Positions 1 through 8,711 are shown, counted from the stretch's first letter. The stretch: 39,904 bases of DNA from an uncultured Blautia sp. (GCF_947654165.1 NZ_CANTKB010000029.1:1-39904); one strand, 5' to 3'. Notes: generated by a model from the letters alone, not told the origin. Program-made: numbers and translations.

Positions 1-1
1 T

Positions 2-133
2 GAGCAGCGTCTTATGACATGCCGGCAGTGCAGCCACCTGCTGTCCGGCATGTGCTGCAAATGTGGTTGCTATGTGGAGATGCGGGCCGCTATGAAAATA
101 AGGCATTGTCCGGATGTTCCGGCAAGATGGTGA
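2..133 (+). CDS. DUF6171-type cysteine-rich protein, C-terminal part
   Basis: This is an open frame entering from the left edge; the first full codon is at 2 and the stop TGA is at 131-133. The visible 43 residues contain a CRQC pair, then CCKCGC, then a conserved-looking VEMRAAM segment and a late Cys before the end. That spacing resembles the C-terminus of the small DUF6171 proteins of Firmicutes (CxxC...CxxCGCxVExRAA...CP). The paired cysteines suggest a metal-binding knuckle; the function is unknown. The N-terminus lies outside the window. The lacI promoter begins 45 bases after the stop, so the two genes are probably separate units. Confidence 0.6.
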   Translation, partial: EQRLMTCRQCSHLLSGMCCKCGCYVEMRAAMKIRHCPDVPARW

Positions 134-177
134 AAATTGTTGATATTTCCCTAAAATCATTTACTTTGTGAAAAAGG

Positions 178-207
178 TTGACAAGTATAAAAAAATAGTT
201 GTTTAAT
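178..207 (+). promoter_or_regulatory. Promoter of the lacI-type gene
   Basis: A perfect -35 TTGACA at 178-183 and a -10-like TTTAAT at 202-207 are separated by 18 bases. This lies about 50 bases before the start codon at 257. Confidence 0.6.
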
Positions 208-222
208 AAGAGTGGGTGAAAG

Positions 223-234
223 TAAAACGTTTAA
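223..234. promoter_or_regulatory. LacI-family operator (autoregulatory)
   Basis: TAAAACGTTTAA is a near-palindrome with the central CG typical of LacI-family sites. It lies between the promoter and the RBS of the regulator gene and matches the operators before the GH127 gene (1481, 1572, 1757). This suggests autorepression. Confidence 0.65.
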
Positions 235-256
235 GTATATGAAAAGGGGAAAATAT

Positions 257-1309
257 ATGGCAACGATTAAGGAAGTGGCAGAAGCGTGTAAAGTTTCTAT
301 TGCCACGGTATCTAATATTTTGAATGGGAAACCTGGAGCCAGTGAGGCAACTAGGAAACTTGTACTGAAAACTGCTGAGAAGATGGAATATACACCAAAT
401 TATGTGGCGAAACATTTGAAAATGAGGAATACAAGGAGCATTGGTGTTATTGTCGAGGATATGACTATTTTTAGTATTCCTGATATTGTTGATGGTATTA
501 CAGATTATTGTCAGAAAGTGGACTACCAGATTCTATTGACTAATTTGAGATTATTTAAAAAGTTTAACGATCAATATTACAATAAAGAAGATTATTACGG
601 GATTGTAAAACAAGAAATTCGGAAATTAATGGCAAAGCAGGTGGAGGGAATTATTTATGTGACTGCACATGAGAGGATTATGCACTGTATTCCGGATGAT
701 TTACCTCTGCCGGCTGTAATGGCTTATGGATATACTCAGAGTGGCAAAGTGCCTTCTGTGGTTGTTGATGATGAACATGGTGCATATGAAGCGGTTCGAT
801 ATTTAATTGAACAGGGACACAGTAGGATTGGTGTGATCACCGGAAAAATAGACAGTCTTCATATGCAGGCTCGTCTTCTGGGGTATCAGAAAGCTTTGCG
901 TGATAACGGGATTTTGTACGATCCGGAGATTATATGCAATGGAGATTGGACAAGGGAATCAGGGTATCGGTATACAGATGAACTTTTGGATAAAAAGGTT
1001 ACTGCTATTTTCTGCATGAATGACCTTATGGCGGGTGGCGTTTATGATAGAGCAGAAGAAAGAGAGATAAAAATTCCTGATGGAATTTCTGTGTCGGGGT
1101 ATGATAACAGAGAATTGTCCAGTTATTATAAACCGCCACTGACAACGATTACTCTTCCGCTTCATGATATTGGCTATCGGGCTGCAGAAGTGATGATAGA
1201 TATGTTGGATAAAAAGATAATGCCACAAGAGGAGGAACTTGTCTATCAGATTCCATGCAGCAAACTTATACGTAAGTCAGTAAGAGCGTTAAAAATGACA
1301 GAAAAATAG
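257..1309 (+). CDS. LacI-family transcriptional repressor of the arabinofuranoside locus
   Basis: This 350-aa protein has an N-terminal helix-turn-helix (ATIKEVAEACKVSIATVSNILNG, about residues 2-24), a hinge near 45-60, and a periplasmic-binding-protein-like effector domain to the end. The C-terminal region includes the family-typical SVSGYDNRELSSYYKPPLTTI stretch. The ATG at 257 is preferred over an in-frame upstream start because GAAAAGGGG sits 7 bases before it and the HTH begins directly after. It is followed by a terminator, and the next operon carries GH127, an ABC importer and GH51. The effector is therefore probably arabinose or an arabino-oligosaccharide (inference). Shared operators before this gene and the next operon suggest it represses both. 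Confidence 0.93.
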   Translation: MATIKEVAEACKVSIATVSNILNGKPGASEATRKLVLKTAEKMEYTPNYVAKHLKMRNTRSIGVIVEDMTIFSIPDIVDGITDYCQKVDYQILLTNLRLFKKFNDQYYNKEDYYGIVKQEIRKLMAKQVEGIIYVTAHERIMHCIPDDLPLPAVMAYGYTQSGKVPSVVVDDEHGAYEAVRYLIEQGHSRIGVITGKIDSLHMQARLLGYQKALRDNGILYDPEIICNGDWTRESGYRYTDELLDKKVTAIFCMNDLMAGGVYDRAEEREIKIPDGISVSGYDNRELSSYYKPPLTTITLPLHDIGYRAAEVMIDMLDKKIMPQEEELVYQIPCSKLIRKSVRALKMTEK

Positions 1310-1344
1310 GGTACAAGTAGTTAGAAAAAAAGATACAAGTTAGA

Positions 1345-1399
1345 GAAAAAAACAACTTTTTTTAGATTGTGAAAAAATCTTAGAAAGGTTGTTTTTTTG
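1345..1399 (+). terminator. Terminator after lacI
   Basis: An AAAAAAACAAC arm at about 1346-1356 pairs with GTTGTTTTTTT at about 1387-1397, with an inner AGAT/ATCT pairing. The 3' arm forms the T tract. Confidence 0.6.
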
Positions 1400-1480
1400 T
1401 GCTTTTGCACAAAAGAAAAAAACGAAAAAGCAAGGAAAATAAGATTTGAGAGATAAAATTATTGTGCAAAATATACATTG

Positions 1481-1492
1481 TTAAACGATTAA
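1481..1492. promoter_or_regulatory. LacI-family operator O1
   Basis: TTAAACGATTAA is a 12-base near-palindrome with a central CG. It lies 91 bases upstream of a second copy in reverse orientation (1572) and 276 bases upstream of a third (1757). This spacing could allow looping by a tetrameric repressor. Confidence 0.6.
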
Positions 1493-1571
1493 TATACGAT
1501 TAAAATTGTTTGAAATATGAAAAATAAAGAAAAAATGAGAATAAGTAAGAAAATAAGAGAAATAAAACAAG

Positions 1572-1583
1572 TTAATCGTTAAA
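1572..1583. promoter_or_regulatory. LacI-family operator O2
   Basis: TTAATCGTTAAA matches the reverse complement of the site at 1481 in 11 of 12 positions. It lies just before the best -10 candidate (1592-1597), where a bound repressor would block RNA polymerase. Confidence 0.6.
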
Positions 1584-1756
1584 AAAGGATATATACTAAC
1601 TTTATATATGAGAGATGATGTGATATAAATAAGAAAAATAAATGAAGAACATATGAAACTGTTTAATATCACTGAAAAGAACGATGATTTTGATAGGTAA
1701 TATTAGGGAAATTACCATATTAAAATATCAAGAAAAGAGATGATATATTTCTTTGT

Positions 1757-1770
1757 ATTAAACGTTTAAT
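1757..1770. promoter_or_regulatory. LacI-family operator O3, perfect palindrome
   Basis: ATTAAACGTTTAAT is a perfect 14-base palindrome directly before the GGAGGCGAG ribosome-binding site of the GH127 gene. It is the strongest of the four operators. It lies downstream of any plausible promoter, so it would act as a roadblock or loop partner. Confidence 0.7.
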
Positions 1771-1786
1771 ATGGAGGCGAGACAGG

Positions 1787-3742
1787 ATGGAAAAAGTACG
1801 GTTAAAAAGTGTTCCATTAAATAATATCCATATCAAAGATGGTTTTTGGGACAAATATATTAAACTGGTCAAGAATGTTATTCTTCCGTATCAGTGGGAT
1901 ACTTTAAATGATAGAGTAGAGGATGCAGAGCCAAGTCATTGTATTCAGAACTTTAAAATCGCAGCCGGTGAGGAAGTTGGAGAGTTTCAAGGTGCAGTAT
2001 TTCAGGATACAGATGTAGCGAAATGGCTGGAGGCTGTGGCATTTACCCTTGCTTCATCGGGAAGAGATGAAAAACTGGAGAAGCTTGCAGATGAAACAAT
2101 TGCCTTAATAGGAAGAGCACAGTGTGAAGATGGGTATTTGAATACATATTATACCATTAAAGAGCCAGAAAGACGCTGGAGCAACCTTAAAGAAGGGCAT
2201 GAGCTTTATACAGCAGGACATATGATAGAAGCCGGTGTAGCCTATTATGAAGCAACCGGAAAAAAAGAGTTTTTGAATATTGTAGCCAGATTTGCAGATG
2301 TGATTTGTAAGAAATTTGGTCCAGATGAAGATCAGTGTCATGGATATCCCGGACATCCGGAAGTGGAACTGGCATTAGTAAAGTTATATAGGGTAACCGG
2401 AGAACGAAGATATCTGGACACAGCAAAGTATTTTATAGATGTGAGAGGACAGGGTGAAAATTATTTCAAACTGGAAGAAAACGGTGAAAAATATAAACAG
2501 ATATTCCCTGAGTTTGCGGGATATCAGCCGGAATATTCCCAGTCTCATCTGCCGGTGAGAGAACAGAAAACAGCAGAAGGACATGCAGTAAGGGCGGTTT
2601 ATCTGTATAGTGCTATGGCAGATTTGGCTTATGAATATCAGGACAAAGAGCTGGAAGATGCCTGTGAAACACTTTGGAATAACATGGTACATAAAAGAAT
2701 GTATATTACAGGAGGAATCGGCTCATCCGGACTTCTGGAAAGATTTACTACAGATTATGATTTGCCAAATGACAGGAATTATTCAGAATCCTGTGCGTCT
2801 ATTGGATTGGCAATGTTTGGTAAACGTATGGGAGAGATAACAAGAGATGCTTCCTACATAGACGTTGTGGAAAAAGCATTGTATAACACCGTATTGTCAG
2901 GAATTGCCATGGATGGAAAGAGTTTCTTTTATGTGAATCCATTAGAGGTATGGCCGGATAACTGTCTGGAAAGAACTTCTATGGAGCATGTAAAACCAGT
3001 AAGACAGAAATGGTTCGGAGTGGCATGCTGTCCGCCTAATATAGCAAGGACGCTGGCATCTCTTGGGCAGTATCTATATGGACAAGATGATGAAACACTT
3101 TATGTAAACCTATATGTTTCAAATGAAACAGAAACCTATATAAATGGTAAACCTTATAATATAAAAGTAGACAGCAATTATTTGACAGATGGTAAGGTGA
3201 AAATCCATGTGGCAGGGAATGACGGAGCCGGTCGAGGATGTCTGGCACTTAGAATTCCCGGATATATGAAAGAATTCCAGATTTATAGAAATCAGGAAAA
3301 ATTAGAGCAGGTTAAGGTTGAAAAGGGCTATGCACTGTTGGAAAATCTGGGAGAAAAGGAAGAAATTACAATAGTATTTCCAATGAAATCCAGATTTGTA
3401 TGGGCAAACCCAAATGTCCGTGCAGATGAGGGAAAAGTAGCAGTGATGAGAGGACCGCTGGTGTATTGTCTGGAAGAGGTGGATAACGGAAAGAATCTTT
3501 CTGCATGTTATCTTAATACAAAAGAAGAGCCGGAGGATGTGTTTGAGCCAGAACTTCTCGGCGGTGTAGTAAGTATCCGTTTGAAAGGAAAAAGAATTTC
3601 TGAAAAAGGATGGGAAGACAGTGCTCTTTATGGAGAGCATAGAACTCAGTTTGAGGATGCAGAATTTAAAGCAGTTCCTTATTGTAACTGGGGAAACAGA
3701 AAGACAGGAGAAATGGCTGTCTGGATAAAAGAGATTTTGTAA
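1787..3742 (+). CDS. GH127 beta-L-arabinofuranosidase (DUF1680/HypBA1 family)
   Basis: This 651-aa protein is full length for GH127 enzymes that release L-arabinofuranose from beta-1,2-linked arabino-oligosaccharides. By comparison with HypBA1 of Bifidobacterium longum, the key residues are present. Glu318 (LLERFTTDYDLPND) matches acid/base Glu322. Glu334 and Cys336 (SESCASIG) match the zinc ligands Glu338 and Cys340. Cys414-Cys415 (VACCPPNIAR) match nucleophile/zinc ligands Cys417/Cys418. An (alpha/alpha)6 barrel would span about residues 10-430, followed by C-terminal beta domains. There is no signal peptide, so it acts in the cytoplasm on imported oligosaccharides. GGAGG lies 9 bases before the ATG. 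It is the first gene of the operon and directly follows the strongest operator. Confidence 0.93.
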   Translation: MEKVRLKSVPLNNIHIKDGFWDKYIKLVKNVILPYQWDTLNDRVEDAEPSHCIQNFKIAAGEEVGEFQGAVFQDTDVAKWLEAVAFTLASSGRDEKLEKLADETIALIGRAQCEDGYLNTYYTIKEPERRWSNLKEGHELYTAGHMIEAGVAYYEATGKKEFLNIVARFADVICKKFGPDEDQCHGYPGHPEVELALVKLYRVTGERRYLDTAKYFIDVRGQGENYFKLEENGEKYKQIFPEFAGYQPEYSQSHLPVREQKTAEGHAVRAVYLYSAMADLAYEYQDKELEDACETLWNNMVHKRMYITGGIGSSGLLERFTTDYDLPNDRNYSESCASIGLAMFGKRMGEITRDASYIDVVEKALYNTVLSGIAMDGKSFFYVNPLEVWPDNCLERTSMEHVKPVRQKWFGVACCPPNIARTLASLGQYLYGQDDETLYVNLYVSNETETYINGKPYNIKVDSNYLTDGKVKIHVAGNDGAGRGCLALRIPGYMKEFQIYRNQEKLEQVKVEKGYALLENLGEKEEITIVFPMKSRFVWANPNVRADEGKVAVMRGPLVYCLEEVDNGKNLSACYLNTKEEPEDVFEPELLGGVVSIRLKGKRISEKGWEDSALYGEHRTQFEDAEFKAVPYCNWGNRKTGEMAVWIKEIL

Positions 3743-3815
3743 GTTTTAAGATGTATCATACAGGAACGGACGGTTTCTGATAGTGATAAAATAATTTAAG
3801 GGAGGAAAACTCATT

Positions 3816-5168
3816 ATGAAGAAAAAAGTGTTGGCAGCATTATTATGTGCAGCAATGGCTGGAACTATGTTAGCAGGATGCGGCGGTTCTAAGGACGGCG
3901 GAGAGAAAAAAGAAACAGGAAAGAGAGAAATGGAAGTAGAAGGAGATGATGTTACTACATTAACTGTATGGACATTTATCGAAAATCATCAGGATTTCTA
4001 TACTAACATGGCCGAAAAGTGGAATGAAGCAAATCCTGACAAAAAAGTAAAATTGGTTCTTTCCAATATGGCTTACGATGATATGCACAACAAATTATCT
4101 TTAGCTCTGGAATCAGGAGAAGGTGCACCGGATGTTGTTGATATCGAACTTGGTAAATTTCCTGCATTTACAACTGGTGAAATCGGACTTATGGATTTGA
4201 CAAGTGCAATTGAGCCATACAAAGACAAAGTTGTAGAATCCAGACTGGATCTGTACGGAAAAGATGGTAAGTATTATGGATTCCCAACACATGTTGGTAC
4301 AACAGTAGCTTTCTATAATACAGAAGAACTGGAAGCAGCAGGAATTGACTACACGGCTATCAAAACATGGGAAGATTTCAAAAATGCAGGTGTAAAATAC
4401 AAAGAAGAAACAGGAAAAACATTTGCGGCAGCTGAAACTACAGCACAGTGGACTCTGAACCTGATGTTGGCTCAGAAGAGTGGAAGTTATTTAAAAGAAG
4501 ATGGTTCTCTTGATATAAATAATGATACTATGGTTGAATGCTTACAGTATATGAAAGATATGCAGACAGCAGGAGCACTTGATACAATTGCAGGTGGACA
4601 GCCGGATAATGAAGAAGCTTATCCTCTTTATAACAGTGGTGACGTTGCAGCAGCTATTATGCCATTCTGGCAGACAAGCCGTTACACAAGTTACATGACA
4701 GACCTGAAAGGTAAAGTTGCAATCGCAGCTCCTCCAGTATGGGGTGATAATGATGCTGTGAAGACTATCGGTGGCGGTGGTACAGGTACTGCTGTCGTAT
4801 CTACAAGCGAAAATGCAGAACTTGCAGCAGAAGTATTTGCTTATATTAAACTTTCTGATGAAGCAAGCCAGGAAATCTATAATGTATTAGGATTTGACCC
4901 TGTAAACACAGAAGTTTGGACAGATACAGCATTGACAGAAAATCCAGACAACCAGTTTGTACAGTACTTCAATACAAAACCGTTTGCATCTCTTCTTGAA
5001 GTACAGGATGGTATTGGACTGTTAGACTGCTATACAGATGAAAAAATGCCTTCCATCAACAATGTATTCTGTACACAGACATTAAATGATATTTTTGAAT
5101 CTGATGTAGATGTAAAAGAAGCATTGGATGCTGCTCAGGATACACTTGAAAATGAATTTGCTGAATAA
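3816..5168 (+). CDS. ABC transporter sugar-binding lipoprotein (family 1 solute-binding protein)
   Basis: This 450-aa protein has a lipoprotein signal peptide with lipobox LAGC (lipidated Cys22) and a charged linker. The binding fold has typical SBP_bac_1 segments such as TVWTFIENH, DVVDIELGKFPAF and YNTEELEAAGIDY. It would be anchored outside the membrane and deliver an oligosaccharide to the two permeases that follow. Its position between GH127 and GH51 suggests arabino-oligosaccharide as ligand (inference). AGGGAGG lies before the ATG. A strong hairpin follows the gene and may keep its transcript more abundant than the permease message. Confidence 0.92.
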   Translation: MKKKVLAALLCAAMAGTMLAGCGGSKDGGEKKETGKREMEVEGDDVTTLTVWTFIENHQDFYTNMAEKWNEANPDKKVKLVLSNMAYDDMHNKLSLALESGEGAPDVVDIELGKFPAFTTGEIGLMDLTSAIEPYKDKVVESRLDLYGKDGKYYGFPTHVGTTVAFYNTEELEAAGIDYTAIKTWEDFKNAGVKYKEETGKTFAAAETTAQWTLNLMLAQKSGSYLKEDGSLDINNDTMVECLQYMKDMQTAGALDTIAGGQPDNEEAYPLYNSGDVAAAIMPFWQTSRYTSYMTDLKGKVAIAAPPVWGDNDAVKTIGGGGTGTAVVSTSENAELAAEVFAYIKLSDEASQEIYNVLGFDPVNTEVWTDTALTENPDNQFVQYFNTKPFASLLEVQDGIGLLDCYTDEKMPSINNVFCTQTLNDIFESDVDVKEALDAAQDTLENEFAE

Positions 5169-5177
5169 TCTATGATT

Positions 5178-5214
5178 ATCTGGGGGCTGTTGCATAAGTC
5201 AACTGCCCCCAGAT
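5178..5214 (+). terminator. Hairpin between binding protein and permease genes
   Basis: ATCTGGGGGC (5178-5187) pairs perfectly with GCCCCCAGAT (5205-5214), and an inner GTTG/CAAC pair sits in the loop. Only a short TTGTTT tract follows. It is best read as a partial terminator or mRNA-stabilising stem that sets binding protein above permease levels. Confidence 0.6.
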
Positions 5215-5244
5215 TGTTTCAGAAATAAAAGGAGTAATGATGGT

Positions 5245-6138
5245 ATGAATAAGATAAAGAAACTCTTTTACTCACAAAAGGCTGCTCCGTATGTATTTAT
5301 TCTTCCTTTTGTACTCACGATCCTGTTGTTCTGGTTGTTTCCAATCGGAAATGGTGTTTTGCTCAGTTTCCAGGATGTATTAAAAGACAAATGGGTAGGA
5401 TTTGATAACTATTCTCGCCTTTTGACAGATAAAATGTTTTTTAAAGCAGTTTACAATAGTGTGAAATATATGATCGGAACCTTAATTTTGTTGATTCCGT
5501 TTCCGTTGCTCTTTGCAAGTCTTTTGAACAGTAAATTGATGAAAGGACAGGGATTTTTCAAATCTGTTTATTTCCTTCCTGCACTGACTTCAGTAGTTGT
5601 TGCCGGTACTATTTTCCGTCTGATATTTGGTGAAATGGAAAGTTCTTTGGCAAACCAGATTATGCAGATGCTTGGAAGATCACCGATTAAATGGCTGAAA
5701 GGTGAATGGACCGGTTATTTTGCACTTTTAATTGTCGCATGCTGGAGATGGACCGGTGTAAATATCCTGTATTTCCTGGCAGGTCTTCAGAGTATTCCAA
5801 CTGATATTTATGAGGCAGCATCTATTGACGGTGCATCAAAATGGCAGCAGTTTATTAAGATTTCTTTCCCACTGGTAAAACCAACAACCGTTTACGTATT
5901 AACAATCAGTATTTATGCAGGTTTGTCTATGTTCCTGGAATCCTTCATGTTGTGGAAAGGAAACAACTCACCACAGAATATTGGTCTGACAATCGTAGGA
6001 TATCTGTACAGACAGGGTATTGAAAAACGTGCCATGGGTTACGCTTGTGCGGTAGGTCTGGTATTGCTGATTGTAGTCATGGCTATCAACATGATTCAGT
6101 TGGTTGCAACAGGAACATTTAAGAAGGAGGAGAAATAA
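5245..6138 (+). CDS. ABC sugar transporter permease, MalF/UgpA type
   Basis: This 297-aa protein has about six hydrophobic segments, starting at PYVFILPFVLTILLFWLFPI. It carries the cytoplasmic EAA loop (IYEAASIDGASKWQQFIKI, about residues 188-206) that docks with an ATPase. ATG 5245 follows GGAG by about 10 bases; two closer upstream ATGs run into a stop after three codons. It works with the next permease and the lipoprotein upstream. No ATP-binding subunit is encoded in this locus. Confidence 0.92.
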   Translation: MNKIKKLFYSQKAAPYVFILPFVLTILLFWLFPIGNGVLLSFQDVLKDKWVGFDNYSRLLTDKMFFKAVYNSVKYMIGTLILLIPFPLLFASLLNSKLMKGQGFFKSVYFLPALTSVVVAGTIFRLIFGEMESSLANQIMQMLGRSPIKWLKGEWTGYFALLIVACWRWTGVNILYFLAGLQSIPTDIYEAASIDGASKWQQFIKISFPLVKPTTVYVLTISIYAGLSMFLESFMLWKGNNSPQNIGLTIVGYLYRQGIEKRAMGYACAVGLVLLIVVMAINMIQLVATGTFKKEEK

Positions 6139-6139
6139 T

Positions 6140-7003
6140 ATGTCATCAGTAGCATTTGGCAAAAGCCAGAAAACAAAAAATAAAATAGCAACTGTGTGCA
6201 TGGTAATTTTCTTTTCCATTCTTGCAATTTTGATTATCATGCCTGTATATGCAATTATCATGGCAAGTTTTAAACCAGGTAACTTCTTACTTCAGTATGG
6301 ATTGAACCTGAATCTTGATATTCCTAATATGACATTGGATAATTATGTTCTTTTGTTTACTGGAAGCCATGATTATTGGATTTGGTTTAAAAACAGTTTG
6401 ATTCTTACAGTACTTACTGTAATTTTGACTCTTTTAGTAAGTTCCTTTGTTGCCTATGGATTTGCAGCTTATGATTTTAAAGGAAAGAATTTCTTCTTTA
6501 TCATTGTATTAGTTATTCTCTCTATACCATTTGAAGTTATTATGCTTCCTTTGTATAAACAGATTTCTTCCTGGGGAATGATGGATAATTATGCAGCTGT
6601 AGTAATCCCGTTCCTGGCTCATGCATCTACTATCTTTTTCTTTAGACAGTATTTACTTGGATTGCCAAAATCTTTGATTGAAGCAGGACGTATTGATGGA
6701 TGTACAGAATATGGAATCTTTTTCCGTTTGATTGTCCCGATTATGAAACCGGCATTTTCTGCCATGGCTATTCTGAATGGTATGAATGCATGGAATAACT
6801 ATTTATGGCCATTGCTTGTTATCCGTTCTTCCGAAAAGTACACCTTAACAATTGGTCTGAATACATTAATTAACCCGTATGGAGATAATTACAGTCTTCT
6901 GGTTGTAGGTTCTGTGTTCTCCATTATACCGATTTTCATTCTGTTTATCTGCTTCCAGAGATATTTCATTGAAGGTATGACAGCAGGTGCAGTAAAAGAA
7001 TAA
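6140..7003 (+). CDS. ABC sugar transporter permease, MalG/UgpE type
   Basis: This 287-aa inner-membrane permease has about six membrane segments. The first is at about residues 16-38, and the EAA-type loop reads LIEAGRIDGCTEYGIFFRLIVP. The ATG at 6140 is chosen because AAGGAGG lies just upstream and overlaps the end of the preceding permease gene, so the two are translationally coupled. It pairs with that permease as the heterodimeric channel. The ending EGMTAGAVKE is typical of carbohydrate-importer MalG proteins. Confidence 0.92.
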   Translation: MSSVAFGKSQKTKNKIATVCMVIFFSILAILIIMPVYAIIMASFKPGNFLLQYGLNLNLDIPNMTLDNYVLLFTGSHDYWIWFKNSLILTVLTVILTLLVSSFVAYGFAAYDFKGKNFFFIIVLVILSIPFEVIMLPLYKQISSWGMMDNYAAVVIPFLAHASTIFFFRQYLLGLPKSLIEAGRIDGCTEYGIFFRLIVPIMKPAFSAMAILNGMNAWNNYLWPLLVIRSSEKYTLTIGLNTLINPYGDNYSLLVVGSVFSIIPIFILFICFQRYFIEGMTAGAVKE

Positions 7004-7044
7004 GAGAAAAAAGTATATTTTAAATATTGCAGGAGGTTTCATTT

Positions 7045-8559
7045 ATGAGCAGAAGAGCAAAAATGGTTCTGGACAAGGAATTCCAGATTGCACCTATTGA
7101 CAAACGTATCTACGGTTCTTTTATTGAGCATCTGGGAAGAGCTGTATATGAGGGGATTTACCAGCCGGGACATCCGGCAGCAGACAAGGACGGATTCCGT
7201 CAGGATGTAGTACAGCTTGTGAAAGAACTGGATGTGCCGATTATCCGTTATCCGGGTGGTAACTTTGTTTCTAATTTTTACTGGGAAGATTCTGTAGGAC
7301 CTGTATCTGAAAGACCTCACCGTCTGGAACTGGCATGGAGAAGCCTGGAAAAGAATGAGATCGGTTTAAATGAATTCTCAAAATGGGCAAAACAGGTAAA
7401 TTCAGAAGTTATGATGGCAGTGAACCTGGGAACCAGAGGAATCCAGGACGCATGTAATCTCCTGGAATATTGCAATCATCCTTCCGGAACAAAGTACAGT
7501 GACTTGCGTATTAAGCATGGTGTAAAAGATCCGCACAATATTAAAGTATGGTGTCTGGGAAATGAAATGGACGGACCATGGCAGATTGGTCATAAGACCA
7601 TGGAAGAGTATGGACGTCTGGCAGAGGAAACAGCAAAGGCAATGCGTCTTATTGATCCGAGCATTGAACTGGTTTCCTGTGGAAGTTCTAACCGTGATAT
7701 GCCAACATTCCCGGATTGGGAAGCAGTGACATTATCCCACACCTATGATTATGTAGATTATATTTCCATGCATCAGTATTATGGAAATCGTGATAATGAC
7801 AGCAATGATTATTTGGCACAGTCTGATGATATGGATGACTTTATCCGCACAATCATCTCCACCTGCGATTATGTAAAAGCAAAAAAACGCAGCAAAAAGA
7901 CCATGAATTTAAGTTTTGATGAGTGGAATGTATGGTTCCATTCCAATGCTGCTGATGATGACATCACAGAAAATCATCCATGGCAGGTAGCACCACCGAT
8001 GCTGGAAGATATCTATAATTTTGAAGATGCCCTTTTAGTTGGTTTGATGCTGATTACCTTGATGAAGCATGCAGACCGTGTGAAAATGGCGTGTCTGGCA
8101 CAGTTAGTAAATGTAATCGCTCCGATTATGACAGATGCAGCAGGAGGAGCATGGAAACAGACTATCTTCTATCCATTTATGCATGCATCAAAATATGGCC
8201 GTGGTATTGCATTGCAGCCTGTTATTTCAGGAACAAAACATGCAACAGCCAAACACGACGAGATTACAGATGTGGAATCCATTGCTGTTTATAACGAAGA
8301 AAAAGAAGAAGTGACCATCTTTGCTGTAAACCGCAACCTGGAGGAAGATGTAGAACTTACCACAGATGTAAGAAGCTTTGAGGGATACCGTCTGTTAGAA
8401 CATATCGTGATGGAAAACGAAGATCTGAAGGCAGGAAACAGCCTGCTGGAAGAAAAAGTTTATCCGGTAAATGCAGATGACAGAAGCAAACTGGATAGCG
8501 GTATTGTGACAAGCGTGCTGAAGAAAGCTTCCTGGAATGTAATAAGACTGGGAAAATAA
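7045..8559 (+). CDS. abfA: GH51 alpha-L-arabinofuranosidase
   Basis: This 504-aa protein has the normal length for intracellular GH51 enzymes that remove alpha-L-arabinofuranosyl residues from arabinan and arabinoxylan oligosaccharides. The acid/base is Glu174 in WCLGNEMDGPWQ and the nucleophile is Glu293 in SFDEWNVWF. These numbers nearly coincide with Glu175/Glu294 of Geobacillus AbfA. An early RYPGGNFVSNFYWED segment is also characteristic. There is no signal peptide. The ATG at 7045 lies 8 bases after AGGAGG; an in-frame TTG at 7027 has no such site. Last gene of the operon, it complements the upstream GH127 so that both alpha- and beta-linked arabinofuranose can be released. Confidence 0.95.
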   Translation: MSRRAKMVLDKEFQIAPIDKRIYGSFIEHLGRAVYEGIYQPGHPAADKDGFRQDVVQLVKELDVPIIRYPGGNFVSNFYWEDSVGPVSERPHRLELAWRSLEKNEIGLNEFSKWAKQVNSEVMMAVNLGTRGIQDACNLLEYCNHPSGTKYSDLRIKHGVKDPHNIKVWCLGNEMDGPWQIGHKTMEEYGRLAEETAKAMRLIDPSIELVSCGSSNRDMPTFPDWEAVTLSHTYDYVDYISMHQYYGNRDNDSNDYLAQSDDMDDFIRTIISTCDYVKAKKRSKKTMNLSFDEWNVWFHSNAADDDITENHPWQVAPPMLEDIYNFEDALLVGLMLITLMKHADRVKMACLAQLVNVIAPIMTDAAGGAWKQTIFYPFMHASKYGRGIALQPVISGTKHATAKHDEITDVESIAVYNEEKEEVTIFAVNRNLEEDVELTTDVRSFEGYRLLEHIVMENEDLKAGNSLLEEKVYPVNADDRSKLDSGIVTSVLKKASWNVIRLGK

Positions 8560-8581
8560 ATTTAATTGAAAAATGTTAAAT

Positions 8582-8610
8582 TTGACAATTCATAAGTCTT
8601 TTGCTAGAAT
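8582..8610 (+). promoter_or_regulatory. Promoter of the antitoxin-like short RNA
   Basis: A perfect TTGACA at 8582-8587 is followed by a 17-base spacer and TAGAAT at 8605-8610. No open frame with an RBS follows; the transcript would reach the terminator ending at 8710 after about 95 bases. Confidence 0.7.
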
Positions 8611-8616
8611 GAAGAT

Positions 8617-8711
8617 GTAAATAAGGCACTACTGATAGTTGGTTAGTCCCAATTATTTAATTACTTAAAAAAGTAACCGCATTCCTTGGGCGAGGGGCGG
8701 TTACTTTTTTG
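8617..8711 (+). ncRNA. Putative antisense antitoxin RNA, convergent with the toxin mRNA
   Basis: The approximate ends are set by the promoter at 8582-8610 and the bidirectional hairpin at 8667-8710. The RNA would be complementary to the 3' end of the toxin message, covering its last codons, stop and terminator stem. Its 5' part carries two short blocks (8623-8632 and 8641-8649) that also occur, in identical sense, in the 5' part of the toxin mRNA. The arrangement resembles the convergent RNAs of type I toxin-antitoxin loci. The function is inferred. Confidence 0.5.
8667..8710. terminator. Bidirectional terminator shared by toxin and antisense RNA
   Basis: AAAAAAGTAACCGC (8667-8680) pairs perfectly over 14 bases with GCGGTTACTTTTTT (8697-8710) around a 16-base loop. 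T tracts are available in both directions. The toxin stop codon lies inside the right arm. Confidence 0.8.

Larger units (their letters stand above)
1310..1786 (+). promoter_or_regulatory. Regulatory intergenic region before the GH127 operon
   Basis: These 477 very AT-rich bases hold the lacI terminator and three LacI-type operators. A possible -10 TATACT lies at 1592-1597 with only a weak -35 (AAGTTA, 1569-1574); the operator at 1572-1583 would fall between them. I see no credible coding frame here. The promoter assignment is uncertain. Confidence 0.4.

Noticed and set aside
1481..1770. Operator-like palindromes as CcpA cre sites
   Set aside because: They lack the cre consensus TGxAANCGxTNxCA and match the site before the adjacent lacI gene instead.
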